From contig MVAQ01000077.1 in assembly GCA_014825775.1 (NCBI GenBank), positions 23,043 through 87,042 of the forward strand: a stretch of DNA of 64,000 nt, read 5' to 3'. The position numbers and the translations under genes were made by a program. Source of the DNA: Krasilnikovozyma curviuscula. Taxonomy: Eukaryota > Basidiomycota > Tremellomycetes > Cystofilobasidiales > Mrakiaceae. Each line of letters begins with the position of its first letter. The first letter of the stretch is position 1. The notes beneath the pieces were generated by a model that saw nothing but the letters and a program-made list of their open reading frames with translations, made no database searches and was not told the origin of the DNA. Of the stretch, positions 22,971 through 37,507 are shown in pieces.

Positions 22971-25257
22971 TCACACCCTATCATCTCTCCATCTCAACTC
23001 GAGCCACCGCAGAGGGGCATACAAGACGACGGTGAGAACGAAAGCAAACTCGAATCCGAGATCACCTGTTGTCTCTGCGATTGGGCCTACAAACCTAGAG
23101 GAGGAAACAAAACAAGCTGATTCAATACCTCGCCCCTCAAGCAGCCGCACGCAAGAGAAAGTGGCCGCCGAGAATCTCACCAAACCTGGTCCATTGATGG
23201 AACTGAGATGCCAAAACTAGCTACGAGTGAAAAAACAGCTGCTATCCCAAACGGCAGCCCTGCCTGAGTGTTCCAGTTGGCGAGGTTGTAACCTTTCGTG
23301 AAGTTGCCCTTGCGGAAGAGGAAATGTTCTTCGAAGATGATGACGACGAACGCTGCGGCCCAGTACCCGATTAGAGAGAGAAAGTTGGATAGTGTGTCGT
23401 AGAAGTGGTGAGCGCCGACGATGGACAGTGGCAGGACGCTATAATACAGCAACCAACACCTCTTCAGATCAGTCTGTTGACTACAAAAGAACGCGCACCC
23501 GCAGAATCACTTACATAGCGAACGCCAAGATGTTGAAGAAGTACCTGGGCACTTTGACGAAGAATGGAGCGACCAGATTGAGGTTCAAACCGATCGAGTA
23601 CAGAGTCGCCGCAATGTTACCCATGACACTCAAGCTCAGCAACACAGTCAAGAAGTCGCCGAACCCTTTTGCGGGTGTGAGCATCTCCCGCAACAATCCT
23701 CCTGCAGAACCAGACTCGTATGCAGCGTTCCAACTGGGGATGTTGCTGATCGCGCCGCCGACTGCCGCCCCTAGTGCCTGCAGGGGCACGACACCCAGAA
23801 GGAGGCCCAGGTACGTGTATGCGAACAGACGCGTCGTTGGAGCATCTGGCTTGAGATAGACTGCAAAGTCAGACCTTCATTCCAGAAATTTGAGTTGAGC
23901 AGGACAATTACTAGGGGGCAATGCGAAGTAAACTAAGCTTACATTAACGGACTGAAGGTCAGAACATAACCCGCCATCACACTCGCAAAGCTCAGTATCG
24001 CAGCTGCCGAGGCAGGCTCAACTGGGGCCTGGAGTGAGAGCTTCTTTCCACCTGTACCGACGACGACGAGGAATGAGATGAGGACGGGGATCCAGAATGT
24101 CATCTCGAAGAGATGGAGGAACTTGTAACCCATGAAGGAAACGAGGAGGGAAACGAGGCCGATGATAACGATTCCGACACTTCGTTTACATTATAGGCTG
24201 GTCAGGAAAGATATGAAGCGGATGATGGGAAGGGAAGAAGGGCGAGACTTACTTCCAACTCATGGTGCCATTCGTGACGGACGAGAGGGATTGACCTGCA
24301 AGGATCAGGTCAAGGATAACGAAGCCGAACATGCCAATGAGGTTTAAGATGACGGGAAGGATAGCACCGTATTTTCTGTAAGGAAATGTGAAACATAAGG
24401 GCAAGAAAGTTAGCTCGAGAAGATGAACACGAGAAAGGGCGAAAGTTTACCCGAATGAGAATCGAGCTTGAACCATCTGTCGCAAGCCAGTCTTTGGGCC
24501 CCATGTGATACTTAACGTACATAAAGATCACAGAACAATATATGAGTGAATAATATATGAGTCAGTGACAAGGGAATCGTTCTCAGAAGCACCCCCATCT
24601 CGCAGGGCATGGTTACAAATTGGACGCGCGCGCAAAAAACTCACAAGTAAGCTGGAGGGAGACAGCATAATAAATTGAAGAACAATATGACCAGACAGCT
24701 GTCTCGTGTCGAGAGACCAAACACGAGCGTTCCAAGTGATCCAGTCGAGAACCTGAGGAAATCAAGCCTTGTTATATTTTTACAGCGAAGGGAGCTTTTA
24801 AAGGCGCCGGCCCCAAAAAAAGACTCACGGGAGGATGTTGAAGTTCATAGTGAAGAGGAGGGTAAAAAGTTTAAAGAAGTGGCCATCTGTACGTTCCTCA
24901 ACTGGCACGGGGTTGATACCTGCGATGGTTTGCGACGGACGACAGATCACGGGCAAGCAGCGCCCAGCGGTTAGAGAAAAAAAAAAAAACGAGTCAGAGA
25001 TCGAGAAAAGGTCTCTCTTCAGGTTGAAAAGTAGGATTTTAAAGATTGAGAGACGAACCTCTAGCCTCTACACCCCACGTAGAGAGCTTCTTGATCCATC
25101 TCTGGGTTGCAGATAGCGATGGGGACGGATTCTCAGCGTCGATGGAGGCTCTTCTTTCATCCCCGAGTCTGGGTAAATCGACGTTTTCCTTCAATGAGTC
25201 AGGGTTGCCCTTCTCGAGGTCAACTTCAGTCGGTGTGGGAGAGGTGTTGTTTTCCAT
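22971..25257 (-). CDS. Purine-cytosine permease, NCS1 family
   Basis: Proton symporter importing adenine, guanine, hypoxanthine or cytosine across the plasma membrane (fungal FCY2 branch). Exons 25257-25059, 24919-24829, 24752-24645, 24510-24451, 24375-24253, 24179-23943, 23874-23515, 23438-23181 and 23094-22971 give 519 residues, the normal length. After a 65-residue cytosolic tail comes the family signature G-V-E-A-R-G-I-N-P-V-P, then F-N-I-L-P-F-S-T-G-S-L in TM1 and T-W-G-P-K-T-G-L-R-Q-M in the TM2-TM3 loop. Further hallmarks are M-S-D-F-A-V-Y-L-K-P and N-W-N-T-Q-A-G-L-P-F-G. The acceptor before M-S-D-F is a weak AAG, chosen because it restores the conserved motif. It is a head-to-head neighbour of gamma-glutamyltranspeptidase with about 1 kb between starts. 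Confidence 0.94.
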
Positions 25258-25629
25258 CTCGTAATGTTGTTGTGGATTGTGACGGTATCGATCGACAGTG
25301 AAAATTAAGTGCAAGACGAGGTAGGCGACGAACCTCGCGCCAAACGACAGTGTGACGGATTTTGTGGAAACATGGAAATCGCCACACGAGAAACCAATGT
25401 GCAGCGGAATTAAGTCGTACACACCAACGTTGAGCACTAGTCAGTATCTGTATCCATCTGACAAGACTGGTGGAAATGCAATGTAAGAGAGAGTGGGTAT
25501 CAACAGAGGGAACTTAGCCGACAAGGAACGGGGTAGCGGCAATGACCGTCCAGCATTCTGTCACTTTTGAGTCTATCTTACTGCCACTGGCTTCATACCA
25601 TCAAGAAATATACTCAATATTATCTGAAG

Positions 25630-26099
25630 CTAGTTCACAATCAGTCTTCGCTCGTCTTCAACAAGCCTAGTAACCTCAGGATAAGCGCAAGTGGGAAAGG
25701 AGTTCATTGAACGAAAGTGTAAGGTTCTGAAGCAGTATAAGAGGTGTAGTCTAACTTGAACTAGATAAGAAGTCTCAAGCAGAGCTCCCCAGCAAATAAA
25801 ATGCGGAATAGAGCCAGTCACTACACACCTGGTGTTCAACGGCGTGCGTCCCTCTTCTTCTTCACCTTGCAGAATGGACCAGTCACTCTTTGTCACCTCT
25901 TCACAGCTCTTGAGATGAGTGTTTCATACTCTGAATTCATCTAACAGCTACGTAGATAGAAGAAAAAGTCAGACGAACGAGACCTAACCAAGTCGTCAGG
26001 GCGGCAACCAACCGAAGGCCATTCTCCGTTGTCGTTGGGATTGAGTTCCACAGGAGCTTTGACAGCCAGGGTATAGTCCATTTTCCCTTCGATATCCAT
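25630..26099 (-). CDS. Possible small spliced gene of unknown function
   Basis: Tentative. From the ATG at 26099 a coding-like frame runs M-D-I-E-G-K-M-D-Y-T-L-A-V-K-A-P-V-E-L, followed by P-N-D-N-G-E-W and ending in D-D-L at a GTTAGG donor. A second in-phase segment begins S-C-E-E-V-T-K-S-D-W and ends at a GTGTGT donor. A third (T-L-H-F-R-S-M-N-S-F onward) ends at the TAG at 25632-25630. All three join in frame to a protein of roughly 95 residues. The frame also extends upstream of 26099 through an open Ser/Pro-rich stretch to near 26210. No family was recognised. It occupies the permease-GGT intergenic region, so the alternative is non-coding promoter DNA. Confidence 0.3.
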
Positions 26100-26282
26100 A
26101 AAGAATGAAGAAACACAGACATTTGAATGGGCCCAATAGGCCGATGCTGCAGGAGGCGTCTCAAGCGGCGAGTTGAGCGAGAAAGACGGAGGAGGTGAAG
26201 CACCTCAAACGGCGACCTTCACGTTACTTCCACATTTCTCGAAATTATCCCTCCCCCTTCCGAATTCAATAGAACACTATAA

Positions 26283-28619
26283 ATGACTAAAGGAGCTGTC
26301 TCGTGTGAGCTGGCGATTGCTTCGGAGGTCGGCAAGTCGATTCTCGAACGCGGTGGGTCGGCTGCTGATGCCATTATCGCTACAACACTCTGGTGAGCCT
26401 CCCGTAACCCCTCCCTCCATCTAGTATTTACTGAAACATCATTTCCCACAGTGTCGGTACAATAGCCAATTATCACTCCGGCATCTGTGGTTTGTATTTT
26501 CTCGGACCTTGGTTTTTCGCCTTACTCTTTGAGCCTTTCGAGCTAACCTCGGTGTGTGTCTGTCTGTTTAGGTGGTGGATTTGCATTGATCAGATCTCCA
26601 GAGGGTGAGATGTCTGCTATCGACTTTAGAGTCACTGCACCTGTGAGTTCTTTCCACGATTCCCGCCGCTGGGCGGAGGGTCTGCCGCTGTGCCTTTTTT
26701 TCTCTCTTTTCTCTTTTGTGTCTTTTTTTTTTCTTCCGTTGAATTGGGAAATGAGTTTTTTTATATGATTGGGACTAGAGCGAGTCTTTGCTATGCTTGT
26801 CGTTGAAGGCGGCGGCGGGTTCTTTGTTGCTTGTACTCACACGTCTTCTTTACCTATCTCAGGCGGCAGCTACACCAGATGTCTTCAAAAGCGACCCCTT
26901 CTCAACCATCGTCGGAGCCTTATCCGTTGCCGTGCCTGGTGAACTCAAGATGTTCGAAGCGATTCACAAAAAGTACGGAAAGCTACCGTGGGCCACATTG
27001 TTCGAACCCGCCATCAAGTTCGCCGAGGAGGGTTGGATCGCAAACGAAGATCTCATCAAGTTCTTACACGAAAAGACACACAAGACGTACGAGTTTGGGA
27101 TCTCAGGCCCTCCGACGGTCGCAGAGTCGTGGATCCACGACGACACCCACTACGCCCGCCTCTTCTCTCGTCCGGGCAGAGAATTCGTTAGACTCGGAGA
27201 AACCATCAAGCATCCTGAATTCGCAGAGACGCTCAAGACAATTGGAGAGAAGGGCGCTGGGGTGTTCTACGAGGGCGAGATTGCCCAGGGCATGGTCGAT
27301 GCCGTTCAGGAGGGAGGAGGAGTGATGACGATGGAAGACCTGAAAGACTACAAAATTAACTGGAGCGAGCCGCTCTCGATCGAGTACAAGGGTACGCATA
27401 AAGTCCACACCACACCTGCTCCGTCATCTGGAGCCTGTCTCCTCCTCGCCCTCAACACACTGTCTAACTTCAAGAGCACGACGCCGGAGTCTGTTTTGGA
27501 TACCCACAGACTCATTGAAGCTCTCAAGGTAAGTTTCTCCTTCTCCCTATCTCCCAATCCATTTAGTTAACCCCCAACTCCATCGCATCCAGTTCACATA
27601 CGGCCAGCGCGCCCTCTTCGGCGACCCAGCATTCATCCCTGAAGTAGCCAAGCTCCAAGAATCTTTCCTCCGCCCATCAACGGGTAAACAGATCCACTCA
27701 ATGATCACCGACGAGAAGACGCACCCGCCAGAGTACTATAACTCCGGCAGGTTTGAGATCAAAGAGGATAATGGAACTAGTCAGATTACTGCTATGGATG
27801 AGAGTGGGCTGACAATCAGTCTCACTACTACAATTACTCTCGTGAGTTTTGCATATAACACCTAATCCTAAGAAGGGGTTCGTAGGTTTATTGACGAGGT
27901 TTTGCTTTCCCTTCTCGATCGACCGAAATTAGTTCTGGGGTTCAAGAATCATCACAAAGCACGGTGTTGTTCTTAACAACGGAATGTCTGACTTCAGTGT
28001 CGAAGGTAGAACTGTTTCCTCCCACGCTTCTCCTGTCGTCCCACCTTGCTCATCGACACAAAATTGTCATTGACATTACAGGCCAGAGCAATATGTTCGG
28101 ATATGTCCCCACACCGGCTAATTTCATTGCTCCTGGAAAGCGTCCACTCTCTTCTCAATGCCCCTACATCATTGAGGATCTCAAGACAGGTGACGTGGTC
28201 TTTGCAGGAGGAGCCGCTGGTCAGTACTTCTCCTCTCTCTCACCTCTCGCAACCCAACTCGAATCTAAAGCCTGTACTTTCTCTCGATTATAGGGGGTTC
28301 CAGAATCCTTAGCGGAAACGTTCAAGTTGCTCGCAACGTGCTTGACTACGGCATGACATGCGATGCCGCCCTGCGCGCCAACCGGATTCACGACCAGCTC
28401 GCGCCCAACGAGACGCACCTCGAGCTGCCTCAGCCGTCGCGAAAGATCGCAGGCGCATCGAAGGAACTCATTGAAGGTTTGAAAGGGCTTGGGCATAATG
28501 TCACGATGGTCCCCATGGCGTTCAGTACCGCCGGGGGCATCAAGGTCGACCAAGGTGTTCATGAGGCGCATTCGGAACCTAGAAAGGTCTGTCCTGGTGG
28601 AGCAGTGTCTTTGAAGTAG
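26283..28619 (+). CDS. Gamma-glutamyltranspeptidase family protein
   Basis: Glutathione-degrading N-terminal nucleophile hydrolase family. Exons 26283-26392, 26452-26489, 26572-26642, 26863-27528, 27593-27841, 27933-28005, 28082-28219 and 28294-28619 give 556 residues. Family features: E-R-G-G-S-A-A-D-A-I-I-A at the start, S-G-I-C-G-G-G-F, the substrate-binding Arg in D-F-R-V-T-A-P, P-G-E-L-K-M-F, and later P-L-S-S-Q and G-G-A-A-G-G-S-R-I. The autoprocessing/catalytic Thr is retained in D-N-G-T-S-Q, but the usual flanking His residues are replaced. The N-N-x-M-D-D-F loop reads N-N-G-M-S-D-F. No signal peptide or membrane anchor precedes the enzyme domain, unlike the classical secreted or vacuolar enzyme. 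It may be a divergent subfamily with altered acceptor or acyl donor preference (inference). Confidence 0.9.
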
Positions 28620-28842
28620 ACTTTAGAATTTAGGTAGATTAGAAACAAGCATAGAGATGCGTTAGAAAGTTTAGAAATTCGCCCAAGACCGCGTTTATTT
28701 AGAGCCAAAAAATACAACGATTCATCATCTGTTTCTACAACAGTCTAAACTAAAGGTTACACAAGTGATCGCATGTGTGTTTGACATTATGTATGTTAAT
28801 GCAACTCCATCTCTGTGTTTCAAGTACCACCTCGTAGTTCCA

Positions 28843-32414
<3,572 letters not shown>

Positions 32415-32962
32415 GCTGACCAGATGGTTGTTCGACTCTGCTTTCAATTTACTCAAATGGCGAAGGTCATCCAAAATTGTGGAAAAATGAAATTTATCCA
32501 GGATAGTTCCTGTTTAGAAATAGTGATGATAGGCGCGATGTCTGAACTGAAGCAGTCATCTTTGGCAAGTAAGAGCGGACAAATGAAGCTGGCGCGCCTC
32601 ATCGCAAACGATGTTCTGCAGGCTCGAGCCGGAATAAGGCTCTTTGTTCTCGAAAGCCTTGCGGAGACAGTTTGATTCAATATAGCAGAAGATGATTGGT
32701 GATATACAGTGCAGTTTTAATAATATTGTAGAAACAAATCGAGACCTCGACCCCACAGAAACCAAAAACCGAAAGAGAAGAAGATATGCAACAAGCCAGT
32801 GTAGCAGAAACGGGTTTAAGCCACAGGCAATAGAGAATTAAAGGATGGGGCAGTAGGTAAACAGTAGAGATAGTAGCCTTCCGTCAAGGGGGCGGGGGAT
32901 GATAATAAACAACAAGCAACGGCGAAGGAATAAAAGCAAGGGGAAGATGAGCAGCCCATCAT
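32415..32962. other. Intergenic, SSL2 promoter and cyclin 3' region
   Basis: About 550 bases between two minus-strand genes. No coding signal, RNA or repeat recognised. Confidence 0.5.
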
Positions 32963-34353
32963 CTAGACGACGATGTCAACTGCTTCTTGACCTTGAATGA
33001 CTCTGACAGCCGCACTCCCAGGTGTCTTGTTACCAGCTAGCAGCCGTCCCAAGGACTGGAAGCCAGGCATGTTCAAGTTTGCAAAACTTGACCTCGACTT
33101 GAGAGTGCCCCTAGGTTGTTGGGTGTACGACAGGGGTGATGGGGAGGCTGAAGGGGTAGAGATTCCTCGAGAGGAATGCTTGTCGGCTGTGCTACCAAGT
33201 GAAACTGGGGCAGGTGGCATTCGCAAGGTGTAGCGAGAGGGAACTGCCGGCAGATCTTCATCTTCGGATGAGGCACCAGAAGAATCTGAGCCAGATGAGC
33301 CTCGACGAGAGAGATGTGGAGGAGATGGAAGGAGGTGCGCATGGTGCTGCAGTGCTGAGACGGTGATAGGTGCAGAGTATTGGTACTGTTGCTGAGAGAT
33401 GGCAGTTTGAGAGAAGGACTGAGTGAGGTTATTGACAGTTGGAGAGGTCTGTTCGACCGCCCTTCTCGAGAGAGGTGGAGGAGTAATTGGAGGAGTGTGG
33501 AGGCCAGTTGCAGATCGGACTGGACCAGATTGAACCTTGGCGATGGAAGCCTTTCGCAAGGCTTCCTTGTCCTGCATCGTCTTGATGAATGGTGCGTAGT
33601 GAAGGAGGAGCTCTGGCTCGTAGACACGGAGATCGTAGTCGAGGAGGTAGAGCAGTTGCTTCTCCATGAGGTTGACCTCAGCAAGGGAGAAGAGGCCGGC
33701 GTATCTGTGCCAGTGCTTGTTCTTTGGCGACGAATCGTTCAAGTACTTGGCGGCACAAATGAGAGCAGCAAGGAAGACTCTGTGACGAGTGCAGTACATG
33801 CCTTGAAGAAGAAGAGAAGGGAGGGAGAGATGATTTAGTAAAGCTACCCGAAAAAGGAAGCGAGATGGTTGCGGATGTAAACTCACCTTTCGCCACGCGA
33901 GGCAGCTTGGACTTCAATCGCTCGAGATAAACCAAGGTGACTAACAGTGTAGACGGCTGGACATTGGACTGTTCAACAAGAAGCTTGATGAAAGTTTGGA
34001 GCGATGGAAGGTTGGCGCCAGTGTCAAAACCCTCCTTGGTTGGAGAGGTGGGGGGGGTAGGAAGGTTAGACACTGGGATCTTGTCGACAATGATGACAGA
34101 GGTAGCTTTAGCAGCCAAGTGACCTAAAATATTCGAAAGAAAGAAGTCAGCCTCTCATCGATCGGGGGGAACTCAAAAGGGTGGGCGGTTTCAGGAAGAA
34201 AAGTGACGTACAAATCATTTCCGTCGAAACTGACTCTTTCATCAGCTTGCATAAGTCTGCACTGTGAATGGATCTTGGAGTAAGTGAGGCTGGGTGATTT
34301 GCCTCTGGTCGGGGTCTCAGCACATTGCTTCTGGAGGATGAGAAGGAGGACAT
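32963..34353 (-). CDS. PHO85-type cyclin, PCL1/2-like (G1 cyclin)
   Basis: Regulatory subunit of the Pho85/Cdk5-type kinase, linking the G1 phase to polarised growth in yeasts. Exons 34353-34212, 34123-33887 and 33801-32963 give 405 residues. The N-terminus carries [10 protein letters not shown] and the helix ending E-M-I-C-H-L-A, typical of PCL proteins. The cyclin box (about 45-185) contains [18 protein letters not shown], the exon-3 start [12 protein letters not shown], and K-H-W-H-R-Y-A-G-L. The C-terminal 200 residues are Ser/Pro-rich with many S-P and T-P sites, suited to phosphorylation and degradation control. The first exon was identified by the in-phase GTACGT donor and the family N-terminus. 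A TTTATATAAA box lies about 230 bases upstream. Confidence 0.92.
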
Positions 34354-36290
34354 TTTTTTTCTGGATTGAGGTGGGCGGCGCTGATTGGGGATCCGATTGA
34401 AAGGTGCTGAGCTTGAAAAAATTAACGAGTGTCTTGTTTGGTTGAGAGTAGTGAACGACTGAGTTGTAGTAGACCTGTAATAAGGTGCAGGAGGGCCGGT
34501 GAGGTATAGGGCTGAAGGGATATGGAAGGATGGGTAGAGGTGAGAGAAGGAGACAAGTCGAAGGGAACACCTGGATGCTCTTTATATAAAGATTTCCTTT
34601 GAGAAACAATGGCTTGACCAAGTCTTAGTTGGAGGGAAATGGCATGATCCATTGCTAGTGGGTTTGAATTACGAGTAAGGTAATAGACGACCAGTTCAGT
34701 TGGCAGGCCACTCGAAAGGACGCAGAAGGAAATAAAACATTGTCTCCGCGCGCGAAACCTCTCGCCACCCAGCGGATGTCTTTGTTTTGATTCTCCAGAA
34801 GCAGGCGTGGCTTGGGCGTGTCAAATGAAATTTGAATCGTTCGATGAGACATAATCGAATCAGATCTAGAAATTCGATGGATATCGACCAGAGGGCGCCC
34901 ATTATCTCTCTGAGACCGTGGTGTGATCATCTCAAACAGACCACCCCCTCCTTTTTGGGAGATCCGTGGGCTACTCCACGCAGAAGCGGCTCCTGGCTGG
35001 GTGTCTCTGAACCAGCTTCTGGAATTAATGCGAGGCTGAGATAATGTTTCTTTCATTTGAAGTCATCGATGAGCGATGCGCGCAAGTTCGCAGGCCTTTT
35101 CTGTAAATGAAAAAATTGTCCTTGCCGCTCTCGAAAGGTCAGAGCACTGGAAAAGATAAACAAGACTTTTTACGGGAAGGATATTGTCCTGGTACGCTCT
35201 CCCCATAGTGGTTTCTACCTGAGGACTACGCCCAATGCAAAGAAAAAAAAGGTTTAATTATCCTATCACTGCAATTCGACTGCAACAGCAAATAATTACC
35301 AAGCTCAGTCAATAACTTTGACATGGTGCTTTGGTGTATGCGGGAAGTGTAACCTTCGCGCCATACGATCTAGGGGAAAAAACGTAAACAACATTTTGGG
35401 CTGCATTTGGTGGCGACCAGCCACCTTTCGAATTGGCGCGCACAAACCAAAACAAGCTCGATGCATTAGGCAAGGCGCATCTTTTAATGATCAGTATTGT
35501 TTTTTCACTGGTCAACGATCGTCATAGGCGTTTTTGCACTTAGGGGGAACCAGCAAAAGCAGGTTCAGGCTCCTGAACACGTTGACTCTCGATTGAAAAA
35601 ACCTCCTTGGTAGGCGTCTGCAAGGTAATTGCTTCTTCTGGTCGTCGGTTTCACCAGACCAATACATAGTAGACAATCCCAGCGATGTGGAATATTCTCC
35701 GATTACTCATCTTGGACGACGACAGAAAAGCTGCCTTTACCTTGATCTCAAGTAATGCCCGCGCCATCAATACAATTGCGGAACGGGCCCATCTTATCAC
35801 GTTTGTTTTGAAACTGATTGGCCCAGTATCCTCATACGGTCAAGAATCGCTGAGATACAAGTCTAGAGTTGGCTTCAGGTAATGGGGCTTTTCTTGAGCT
35901 GAGCTAAAGAAGTGGTCGACTTCTCGAGATGGCCTGGAGTTACCTCAACAGCTTGAGTAAAGCGCTTAGCAAAAACAGGAGTCCTGAGTCGGAAACGGAA
36001 GTCTAGAACTCTAGAACTGTTGGGAAGGTATTCTGGACCTGAACTTTGCGGTTGTGTTGTCACCAGTAAAATCGGTGATTGTGATGACGGGCCGACTCAT
36101 CCATGTGTTTGGGTTGAGCAACGTTAGTGTCAAAACAGTAAGTCCAGGCATTCTTCAAGATTTTGTCTAGATTTAAAATGAAAAAGTACCATTGGTACCT
36201 CTGAACAAGAATATTTGGTGGTTTGGTTGGGAAAAGAGTGGTTTTCATGTTTGTTTGCCTTAAGTTGGGATCAAAGATTTCAAAGATAAA
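34354..36290. other. Long intergenic region with scattered open segments
   Basis: About 1.9 kb upstream of the cyclin gene. TTTATATAAA at 34581-34590 is a candidate TATA box. Two segments look mildly coding: plus 35685-35881, an ATG-initiated frame beginning M-W-N-I-L-R-L-L-I-L ending at a possible GTAATG donor, and minus 36092-35875, open for about 70 codons. Neither could be joined into a gene. Confidence 0.4.
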
Positions 36291-37432
36291 TCAGGTTCGG
36301 CCAGTAATTTGATCCTCCTCAGAATCATCCACATCGTTCTCAAGTCTCCCCAAAGACTCCTCTTCTTTGTCTGTCGTTTTCCAATCCTGCCTTTTTGTCA
36401 TCTCCACCTCCTCTTTCCATCCTCCTGTTCTCCAAGTTCAATGTTGATCGCAAACTCCTATTTTGACATCCAACCAATGTGCTAAAAACCTTTTTGAAGC
36501 TGTACAAACCTTCTTTGTGAAGATGTGGTCGGCAAGATGAGTTCCATTGCCTGACAGCTGTGGCAGTAAAGTTTCAGGATCGCATCGATGAGCATACTGA
36601 TGAGAAAATCGTTATACTGACTAAGGAATACTAAGGAAGTTAGATCGGTGAAAGTTACATGAATTGGAGGAAGTGGGTTGATGGGAGGGGTGGAGAGAAC
36701 AAGGTTGGCCAAGCGAGTTAGGATTCACAGTGCCTTGGTAGTAGGGCCGATGGCATAGATAGTGACTTGCAACTATGAGAAATCAAGAGTACATACTTAG
36801 GTGCTTTCTTTCTATATTCCAAAGCGGTCAAATCGTAACGGGCTTTCATAGAACGAAAGGAGACATGGATTTCTGTTGGATTGAGTCGGTATGAGTCCAG
36901 CTGATGTTGATGCAATTGAAACATTGCTCATAGTTGGGCTTTTCTGATAATGAAATCTCTCTGAATCTTTGAGCTTACTTTGAGAGATTGGAGGTACCGC
37001 AGGGAAGATTCACTGGCCTTTGAAAGTCGATTCTTTCAACAAACTTCATAGCGATGCCCAGTTTTGATAAGATACAACTCATCAGTGAACCGGTATCTAT
37101 TCAAACCATTCGTATGGAGCGCATCAATCAAACACGGATGAGTGATGTCTTGAGCGTTCAAGGTAGAGTAGGAAAGGCGCACTTGTGGGTAGTAAAGCTT
37201 GATCTCTGTTTCATTTATAGCGGTCTGTGAGAGGCACTGTTATATTAAATATCTCTGCATGCTCTGTATGCTCACCAACAATTTCTGTCGATTCAAACCC
37301 CTCTCGAATCATCCGTCGCGGTGCTTGTTTCATCGATATTTCCGCTCTGCGCGCCACCGCCCGCGCTGGTCGACTCGTTGTCGTTGGTCGTTGGTCGAGG
37401 CAGACTCCAAACTCAAACGTGGTCAATTTCAT
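36291..37432 (-). CDS. Possible multi-exon gene of unknown function (assembly uncertain)
   Basis: Several minus-strand segments look coding and are bordered by plausible splice sites, but I cannot give a full verified chain. A first exon may start at ATG 37432 or 37333 and end at a GTGAGC donor near 37286. The next open segment reads L-Y-Y-P-Q-V-R-L-S-Y, then R-Y-R-F-T-D-E-L-Y (about 37210-37045). Another begins M-F-Q-L-H-Q-H-Q-L-D near 36924 and ends A-P-K at a GTATGT donor. A further one begins Q-Y-N-D-F-L-I-S-M-L near 36600. The last, acidic segment (K-E-E-V-E-M-T-K-R-Q onward) ends at TGA 36293-36291. No family recognised. It may be a fast-evolving gene or a decaying one. It would be divergent from SPA2. 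Confidence 0.3.
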
Positions 37433-37507
37433 CAAAGAGGTCTCGAAAGACAGCCCAACAGGCAGATAGCAATACTAGCAGAAATCAGGCGGGGTGATTC
37501 CTCCCAA

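Noticed and set aside
26643..26862. T-rich 220-base GGT intron suspected to hide an exon
   Set aside because: The flanking exons join in phase and restore the conserved D-F-R-x-T-A-P motif followed by the next family block; no extra exon is needed.
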